From RGUW01 sp040399325 (GTDB lineage Bacteria; Cyanobacteriota; Cyanobacteriia; PCC-6307; Cyanobiaceae), in the NCBI GenBank assembly GCA_040399325.1, contig JBBASJ010000066.1, positions 1-9,827 of the forward strand: a DNA stretch of 9,827 bases, given 5' to 3'. Positions 5,991-9,827 of the stretch are shown one piece after another. Position 1 is the stretch's first letter; each line of letters starts with the position of its first letter. The notes under the pieces are model-generated. The model ran no database searches and had not been told where the DNA came from. It saw only the letters and a program-made list of their open reading frames with translations. The translations under genes and the position numbers were made by a program.

Positions 5991-7063
5991 AGGGTTTTGG
6001 ACACTTCGGCAGCCATGGCCCGAATCAGATCGGTGGAACGGGGATCATTGAACGGCCCTTTGACCATCAGGGCCAGCACCGCCCGCGCACCGGTGGGCAG
6101 CTGCACCAGGGCCGCATCGGCGTAGGCGATGCCGATGTCGCCGGTCTTGTTGTAGACGGTGATCCCCAGGGCGCGCAATTCGGTATCGGGGTCGGCACTG
6201 TCCTGGCCCAGCCCCTGCAGCAGCCCCAGGGGGATCAGCGTGTTGGTTCGCGAGGTGGAGAGGATCTCGCGGAACAGGTCACGGGCCCGGGGTCCCAGAG
6301 GCTTGGCGGTGTCCACCAGGGCGATCGTGCGGGCCAGGTCGTGGGCGCTGGTGGTGTTGGTGCCGTCAAGATCCGGCAGCCAGTTGTTGATCACCGTGCC
6401 GCCGAGGCCGAGGGCGGTGAACCGGGCGTTGACCGCGGCTTTACCGCCCAGGCGCTTGATCAGCAGGTTGGTGGCGGTGTTGTCGCTCACCCGGATCATC
6501 TCGGTGGCGGCCTCGAAAAAGGGAAAGCGGGAGCCCACAGGGCGGCTGGCCATCCAGCCGGCACCCCCACCGACCACCTCCTTGGTCATCGGCAGGGCTT
6601 CATTCCAGCTGAGTCGGCCGCTGTCAAAGGACTGCAACGCCACCAGCAGGATCGGAGTCTTGATGGAGCTCGCCGCAGGCAACGGCACCGTGCTCTGCAG
6701 CTGCGCGAAACGGCCGTCATCGAGAACCAGCAGGTACCCCGAAGCGGTCAGGTCCTTGTGCTTTGCGGCCAGGCGCTGCCATTGCCGTGACACGGCGGTG
6801 ATCTCGGTGCGCGGTTCAAAACTGCCGAGAGCCGCAGCCCCCCGCCCCCCAGGCCCCGCCTGGGCGGCCCCGAAACCGGGGGCAGGGTCCCGGGGGGTGG
6901 TGCTCTGGCTCGAAGCCCCCAGGGCCAGGCGCGGAGCCAGCAGCCGCAGGCCGGTGCCGGTGATCACCCCCAGGCCAACCCCCATCACGCTGAGTCGCAG
7001 CACCAGCTTGAGCGGCGCGACCCAGGGTCGCCTGGCGGGGCGTGGGGGGCGGGCGGGCGGCAC
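5975..7063 (-). CDS. Membrane-anchored beta-lactamase/PBP-fold serine protein
   Basis: The 362-residue product has a basic N-terminus (RPPRPARRPW) and one membrane segment (about 18-50). A low-complexity Gly/Ala/Pro linker (to about 82) leads to a class-A beta-lactamase-like domain in the periplasm. The penicillin-recognising motifs are present: SxxK as S132-S-I-K135, SDN at 193-195 and KTG at 306-308. The place of the deacylating glutamate (WEPELN in true class A enzymes) reads WLPDLD (228-233), so that glutamate is a leucine, and the omega loop after it is shortened. It should therefore form acyl-enzyme but deacylate poorly, which fits a peptidoglycan-related or other serine hydrolase role better than antibiotic resistance. 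The start is GTG at 7063; an in-frame stop lies three codons upstream. It stops one base into the next gene's ATG. Confidence 0.83.
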   Translation of the reverse strand: MPPARPPRPARRPWVAPLKLVLRLSVMGVGLGVITGTGLRLLAPRLALGASSQSTTPRDPAPGFGAAQAGPGGRGAAALGSFEPRTEITAVSRQWQRLAAKHKDLTASGYLLVLDDGRFAQLQSTVPLPAASSIKTPILLVALQSFDSGRLSWNEALPMTKEVVGGGAGWMASRPVGSRFPFFEAATEMIRVSDNTATNLLIKRLGGKAAVNARFTALGLGGTVINNWLPDLDGTNTTSAHDLARTIALVDTAKPLGPRARDLFREILSTSRTNTLIPLGLLQGLGQDSADPDTELRALGITVYNKTGDIGIAYADAALVQLPTGARAVLALMVKGPFNDPRSTDLIRAMAAEVSKTLVGRR

Positions 7064-7076
7064 CGGAGCTCAGCGG

Positions 7077-7098
7077 GGACCCCGACGCTAGGGGGTCC
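7077..7098 (-). other. GC-rich hairpin around the stop of the TrmJ-like gene
   Basis: Seven perfect base pairs (ggacccc at 7077-7083 with ggggtcc at 7092-7098) enclose an 8-base loop that contains the TAG stop of the upstream gene. The next gene starts 24 bases after that stop. There is no run of T after the stem, so a role as terminator is doubtful. It may instead protect an RNA end or slow ribosomes. Confidence 0.4.
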
Positions 7099-7852
7099 GG
7101 GCGCCACGTCCAGCAGCCCAGCGGCACTGGCGCACCATGCCCCGCAGCAGGGCCACCTCATCCACCGACAGACCGGCCCGCTGCAGCAGGGTGCGCAGCT
7201 TGGCCATGCGGGCCGCCGCGGTGTGCGGATAGAGGAAACCCACCTCCAGCAACAGGTGTTCGGCATCGTCGAGCATCGCCTCGAGGGGTGCCCGGGTGGC
7301 CAGGGCAGAGCCGCCCGCGCGGGGCTGCAGGGGATGCTGCAGGTGCTGGTGCAGCCCATGCAGCACGACCGCCACCGCATGGGACAGGTTGAGCGAGCGG
7401 TACGCCGGACCGGTGTCGAGCTGCAGAAGGCAGCCCGCCTGCAACAGCTCGGCGGCGCTGAGGCCGCGATCCTCCCGCCCGAAGACCAGACCCCAGGGAG
7501 GCACTGCAGCCGAGAGCTCTGGACTGGGCTGGGTCGTCAGCCAGGCCAGCGCGCCCTGCAGAGACCGGGTCGGCAGGGGCTCGCCTTCTCCCCGGCCGCT
7601 GGTGGCCACCACCGGGCCGCAATCGGCCAGGGCCAGCGCCAGCTGATCAAACACCCGGGCCCGATCGAGCAGACCGGCACCGTGAACCGCCATGCGCCGG
7701 GCCTCGGGGCCGCAATGGTCACAGCGGGGCGCCACCAGCCGCAGCTCGATCCTCAGGAGCGGCGAGGTGTAGTTCGCACACAGGCGCGCCACGCTGCCCA
7801 CGTTGAGAGGCCCGGCCGGTTCGACCAGCACCAGGGCCAGTTGGATGGGCAT
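7088..7852 (-). CDS. TrmH-family (TrmJ-like) RNA 2'-O-methyltransferase
   Basis: SPOUT enzymes of this group use SAM to methylate a ribose 2'-OH. TrmJ acts on position 32 of tRNAs. The 254-residue product shows all three SPOUT motifs: VEPAGPLNVGSVARLC (10-25, with N17 and R23), LVFGREDRGLSAAEL (122-136) and YRSLNLSHAVAVVLH (151-165), the last forming the knot that binds SAM. The helical C-terminal extension (LLEVGFLYP, LRTLLQRAGLSVDEVALLRGMVRQ) is typical of TrmJ, so this is a better fit than TrmH or RlmB. I chose the ATG at 7852 because it places seven residues before VLVE, as I recall for E. coli TrmJ. A TTG at 7876, overlapping the cytM stop, is possible. The exact target nucleotide cannot be read from sequence. 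Confidence 0.88.
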   Translation of the reverse strand: MPIQLALVLVEPAGPLNVGSVARLCANYTSPLLRIELRLVAPRCDHCGPEARRMAVHGAGLLDRARVFDQLALALADCGPVVATSGRGEGEPLPTRSLQGALAWLTTQPSPELSAAVPPWGLVFGREDRGLSAAELLQAGCLLQLDTGPAYRSLNLSHAVAVVLHGLHQHLQHPLQPRAGGSALATRAPLEAMLDDAEHLLLEVGFLYPHTAAARMAKLRTLLQRAGLSVDEVALLRGMVRQCRWAAGRGARTP

Positions 7853-7872
7853 TGGCCAGGCCTGAGCGTCGC

Positions 7873-8262
7873 TCAAACGAGGCTCTGCAGGTAGGCCAGC
7901 AGATCAGCCATGGCCTGCGGCTCGGGCTGGAAACGGGGCATCGGTGGGGTGCGGCCACTGACCACCTGCTGAATCAGCTGGCGCTCGCTCTTGCGCTGGG
8001 CGACCCCATGCAGATTGGGGCCCACCAGGCCCTGGGCGGCGATGCCGTGGCAGCCGGCACAGTTGAGCAGGAACAGCCGGCCACCGTTCTCGGCCGACCC
8101 GACCAACTCCAGGGTCGAGCGGGTGTAAGGGTCCGTGCGCGCCGCCGGCAGCACCAGCAGCATCACCACGATGCAGATGGCGGCAAAGGCCACGAGCAGG
8201 GCAGCCACCAGGGTGCGGCGGGTCGACTGGGGCAGGGCGGCAGGCGCAGACGGGGTGATCAC
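7873..8262 (-). CDS. cytM: Cytochrome cM, membrane-anchored c-type cytochrome
   Basis: Cytochrome cM is a low-abundance cyanobacterial c-type cytochrome whose role in respiration or photosynthesis control is still debated. From the GTG at 8262 the product has 129 residues: a short cytoplasmic tail, one membrane helix (18-39, AALLVAFAAICIVVMLLVL) that likely stays as an anchor, then a lumenal/periplasmic haem domain with the attachment site C68AGCH72. The segment QGLVGPNLHGV and the PPMPRF motif with the probable axial M108 follow. The frame is open to a TTG at 8331, but the GTG at 8262 has a clear AGGAG four bases before it, so I place the start there. It is transcribed divergently from petG, another electron-transport gene, and its stop lies just before the TrmJ-like start. 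Confidence 0.88.
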   Translation of the reverse strand: MITPSAPAALPQSTRRTLVAALLVAFAAICIVVMLLVLPAARTDPYTRSTLELVGSAENGGRLFLLNCAGCHGIAAQGLVGPNLHGVAQRKSERQLIQQVVSGRTPPMPRFQPEPQAMADLLAYLQSLV

Positions 8263-8346
8263 AAATCTCCTCAGAGTCTTCAACGAAGCCACAGGGGTGG
8301 CCTGGGGCGTGAAAGAATCGGGCTTCGGCAATGACAGTGCTTAGCC
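8263..8346. promoter_or_regulatory. Divergent petG/cytM intergenic region
   Basis: The 84 bases between the two divergent starts must hold the 5' leaders of petG (plus) and cytM (minus), and probably their promoters. I see a short inverted repeat gccac/gtggc (8288-8292 and 8297-8301, 4-base loop) but no convincing -35/-10 pair for either gene. Close spacing suggests shared control of two electron-transport genes. This is inference from layout. Confidence 0.4.
8267..8271 (-). promoter_or_regulatory. Shine-Dalgarno site that sets the cytM start
   Basis: On the minus strand AGGAG is followed by four bases (ATTT) and then GTG. It is the clearest ribosome site in the window. It selects the GTG at 8262 over the longer TTG frame. 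Confidence 0.8.
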
Positions 8347-9012
8347 ATGATCGAACCCCTGCTCTGCGGCATCGTGCTCGGTCTGATTCCCGTGACGTTG
8401 CTGGGGCTGTTCATGGCCGCCTGGAACCAGTATCGCCGGGGCAGCCTGCTCGACAGCTGACGCCGACGGCCGCAGCACCAGCACGGTTGTACCGCCATAG
8501 CGGCGTTCGCCGACCGGGTTCCAGCTCGATGGAATGGCCGGCAGCATCCGGGTGCCGCATTCAAACAGCAACAGGCCCTGGGGCCTGAGCCAGCCACCCG
8601 TTGCCAGGGCCTGGGCGACGGCCCCGTGAAGGCCTGCCGCATAGGGAGGATCGCAATAGATCAGGTCAAAACCCCTGCCGGAGGGTTCCTGTTCAAGCCA
8701 CTGCACCACCTCGCGGCAGCACACCGTCCAGCTGCCTGAAGCGCTGAGCCCACCGGCCACCAGGGCCAGATTGGCGCGTGCGACCTGGGCGATGCGCCGG
8801 TCCTGTTCGACCGCCACCACGGCGGCGGCTCCATGTTGCAGGGCCTCGCAGGCCATGACGCCACTGCCGCTGCAGAGATCGAGCCAGCGGGCCCCCCGCA
8901 GGTGAGGCGCCAGCATGTTGAACACCGCCTGCCGCACCCGCGATGCCGTGGGCCTGGCCCGATCACCCGGTGGACTGTGCAGGCGCCGCCCGCCACTGAG
9001 CCGCAGGGTCAC
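8341..9012 (-). CDS. rsmD: RsmD-family 16S rRNA methyltransferase with C-terminal extension over petG
   Basis: RsmD methylates N2 of guanine 966 in 16S rRNA, using SAM, in the cytosol. From the GTG at 9012 the frame is 223 residues: an N-terminal basic part (MTLRLSGGRRLHSPP; RPTASRVRQAVFNML), the SAM-binding LDLCSGSG motif (44-51), VVAVEQD, the catalytic DPPY (121-124) and the final strands FECG and RYGGTTVLVLRPS (to about 183). The usual family end is about here. The frame has no stop until 8341, so about 39 further residues (Gln/His/Gly-rich) are coded antisense to all of petG. Its start forms GTGA with the hisH stop (4-base overlap), so the two are coupled. The open frame reaching further upstream, to 9273, lies within hisH and is not part of this gene. 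Confidence 0.88.
   Translation of the reverse strand: MTLRLSGGRRLHSPPGDRARPTASRVRQAVFNMLAPHLRGARWLDLCSGSGVMACEALQHGAAAVVAVEQDRRIAQVARANLALVAGGLSASGSWTVCCREVVQWLEQEPSGRGFDLIYCDPPYAAGLHGAVAQALATGGWLRPQGLLLFECGTRMLPAIPSSWNPVGERRYGGTTVLVLRPSASAVEQAAPAILVPGGHEQPQQRHGNQTEHDAAEQGFDHG
8347..8460 (+). CDS. petG: Cytochrome b6f complex subunit V (PetG)
   Basis: PetG is a single-helix small subunit needed for assembly and stability of the cytochrome b6f complex, which carries electrons from plastoquinol to plastocyanin or cytochrome c6 in the thylakoid membrane. The 37-residue product begins MIEPLLCGIVLGLIPVTLLG, followed by LFMAAWNQYRRG. That pattern of one membrane helix and a charged end is the PetG signature at normal length. 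It is the only plus-strand gene in the window and diverges from cytM. It has no evident Shine-Dalgarno (upstream reads GCTTAGCC). The rsmD frame on the other strand remains open across all of petG and stops just before its ATG. This very short gene is easily missed. Confidence 0.95.
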   Translation: MIEPLLCGIVLGLIPVTLLGLFMAAWNQYRRGSLLDS

Positions 9013-9635
9013 GGGCGTGCCGCCACCCAGCTGAGCCAGCGGCGCAGCATGGCTTCGCCGCTTGGACCTGATTTTTCGGGATGGAACTGACAGGCGCCGA
9101 CGCTGCCCTGCCACACCGCCGCCGTGATCAGGGAGCCGGCAAACATCACATGGGCGGTGGTGCAGGCCGCAGTGCGCGGGGCAGCCGCAAAGGAATGCAC
9201 GAAATACATCCACTCCTGGGGGCCATGGCCAGGCACCAGTGGGCTGGGCTCGGCCACCAGCAGAGGCTCCCAACCCATGTGGGGGACGGGATCACCATGG
9301 CCCCGCGGCAACGCCCTGACCCGGCCCTGGAGCACGCCCAGGCCCTCGGCCTGACCTTCGTCGCTGGCTTCGAACAACAATTGCAGACCCAGGCAGATGC
9401 CCAGAAGGGCACCGCCGCGGCCACACCAGGCGCGCAGAGGCTCGACCAGCCCAGCTTGTTGCAGCTGGGCCATGGCCGGGTCAAACGCCCCGACCCCGGG
9501 CAACACCAGAGCGTCGCAGCCCTCGATCGCCGCAGCCGAGGAAACCGATACGACCGTCGCATCGCAACGTTCAAAGGCCCGCTGCACGGAGTGCAGGTTG
9601 CCCATGCCGTAATCAATCAGACCGATGCGGCTCAT
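9009..9635 (-). CDS. hisH: Imidazole glycerol phosphate synthase, glutaminase subunit HisH
   Basis: HisH supplies ammonia from glutamine to HisF, which closes the imidazole ring in histidine synthesis and releases AICAR to purine synthesis. The 208-residue product is a class I (triad) glutamine amidotransferase: MSRIGLIDYGMGNLHSVQRA start, oxyanion strand LVLPGVGAFD, nucleophile motif GICLGLQLLFE with C81, PHMGWEPL, and the CQFHPEKSG motif with H185 and E187. All catalytic residues are present. The start is the ATG at 9635 (a TTG precedes it in frame). It follows trxA by 37 bases and overlaps rsmD by 4 bases, so trxA, hisH and rsmD probably form one unit. Confidence 0.96.
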   Translation of the reverse strand: MSRIGLIDYGMGNLHSVQRAFERCDATVVSVSSAAAIEGCDALVLPGVGAFDPAMAQLQQAGLVEPLRAWCGRGGALLGICLGLQLLFEASDEGQAEGLGVLQGRVRALPRGHGDPVPHMGWEPLLVAEPSPLVPGHGPQEWMYFVHSFAAAPRTAACTTAHVMFAGSLITAAVWQGSVGACQFHPEKSGPSGEAMLRRWLSWVAARP

Positions 9636-9650
9636 CAACGGGCGCCTGGA

Positions 9651-9665
9651 TGACGCGGCGCGTCA
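9651..9665. other. Short hairpin between trxA and hisH
   Basis: A perfect 6-bp inverted repeat TGACGC/GCGTCA with a 3-base loop lies between the trxA stop and the hisH start. There is no T-run on either side, so I cannot call it a terminator. It may be a weak stem that separates the two coding regions or has no role. Confidence 0.35.
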
Positions 9666-9672
9666 GCAGGCT

Positions 9673-9827
9673 TCAGAGATATTTGCTGATCGTGCCCGAC
9701 AGGGTCGTCTTGGGCACGGCACCCACGACGGTGTCGACCTTCTGGCCACCCTTGAAGATCATCAACGTGGGAATGCTGCGGATGCCGTACTGGCTGGCGA
9801 CGTTGGGGTTCTCGTCGGTGTTGAGCT
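9673..9827 (-). CDS. trxA: Thioredoxin, C-terminal part (cut by window edge)
   Basis: Only the last 50 complete codons are inside the window. They read LNTDENPNVASQYGIRSIPT, then LMIFKGGQKVDTVVGAVPK and a final helix ending in ISKYL. The cis-proline motif SIPT and the FKGGQKVDTVVGA hairpin are diagnostic of the thioredoxin fold, and the GAVPK form is typical of m-type/TrxA thioredoxins in cyanobacteria. The catalytic WCGPC lies beyond the right edge, so activity cannot be checked here. The gene is on the same strand as hisH, 37 bases upstream of it. Confidence 0.93.
   Translation of the reverse strand, partial: LNTDENPNVASQYGIRSIPTLMIFKGGQKVDTVVGAVPKTTLSGTISKYL

Noticed and set aside
5963..6790. 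Long plus-strand open frame opposite the beta-lactamase-fold gene
   Set aside because: High GC leaves few stops on the opposite strand. The product is Gly/Gln/His-rich with no motif, whereas the minus strand carries a clear enzyme.
5975..7063. Antibiotic-resistance beta-lactamase
   Set aside because: The glutamate needed for deacylation is replaced and the omega loop is short; no mobile element or resistance context is present.
8263..8331. Longer cytM start at TTG 8331
   Set aside because: The GTG at 8262 has an AGGAG four bases before it, and the added residues do not look like family sequence.
9013..9273. Upstream extension of rsmD
   Set aside because: It lies within hisH in another frame, has Cys/Pro/His-rich noise, and RsmD similarity starts only after the GTG at 9012.
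1..9827. CRISPR array, tRNA, rRNA, insertion sequence or attachment site
   Set aside because: I saw no regularly spaced repeats, no tRNA-like fold, no transposase and no terminal inverted repeats. The only clear direct repeat is the 20-bp tandem pair at 2307-2345.

Overview
The window looks like chromosomal DNA from a GC-rich picocyanobacterium of the Synechococcus/Cyanobium type. The evidence is the mix of genes: petG (cytochrome b6f subunit), a cytochrome cM, chlI (Mg-chelatase ATPase of chlorophyll synthesis), a DUF3370 protein (a family I know from cyanobacteria), and ordinary amino-acid, folate and repair genes. Species cannot be settled by reading. Every gene except petG is on the minus strand. 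The packing is very dense, with stop/start overlaps of 1 to 4 bases, and many starts are GTG.

Reading along the minus strand, from the right end of the window to the left: the thioredoxin gene trxA (its 3' end only, cut by the window edge), hisH, and the RNA methyltransferase gene rsmD. The tiny petG gene follows on the plus strand. Then cytM, which diverges from petG, a TrmH/TrmJ-family RNA methyltransferase, a membrane-anchored protein with the beta-lactamase/penicillin-binding fold, an exported DUF3370 protein, and chlI. After chlI comes a vapBC toxin-antitoxin pair with its own palindrome and possible promoter. The run ends with ruvC, 5-formyltetrahydrofolate cyclo-ligase, a small unrecognised protein, a signal-peptide protein with an Ig/transthyretin-like domain and a C-terminal anchor, sufE, and the first 168 codons of homoserine dehydrogenase (hom), cut by the left edge.

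Functionally this is mostly housekeeping plus photosynthesis: electron transport (petG, cytM), chlorophyll synthesis (chlI), Fe-S assembly (sufE), redox (trxA), histidine and threonine/methionine/isoleucine synthesis (hisH, hom), folate, recombination and RNA modification. The one clearly accessory item is vapBC between chlI and ruvC.

I did not find a new multi-gene system. The most unusual points are small-scale. A 20-bp tandem duplication at the ruvC/cyclo-ligase junction duplicates the start codon and creates an 11-codon mini-ORF. The rsmD reading frame has no stop where its conserved domain ends and runs antisense through the whole of petG. Hairpins hold the stop/start codons in their loops at two gene junctions. 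The beta-lactamase-fold protein lacks the deacylating glutamate.
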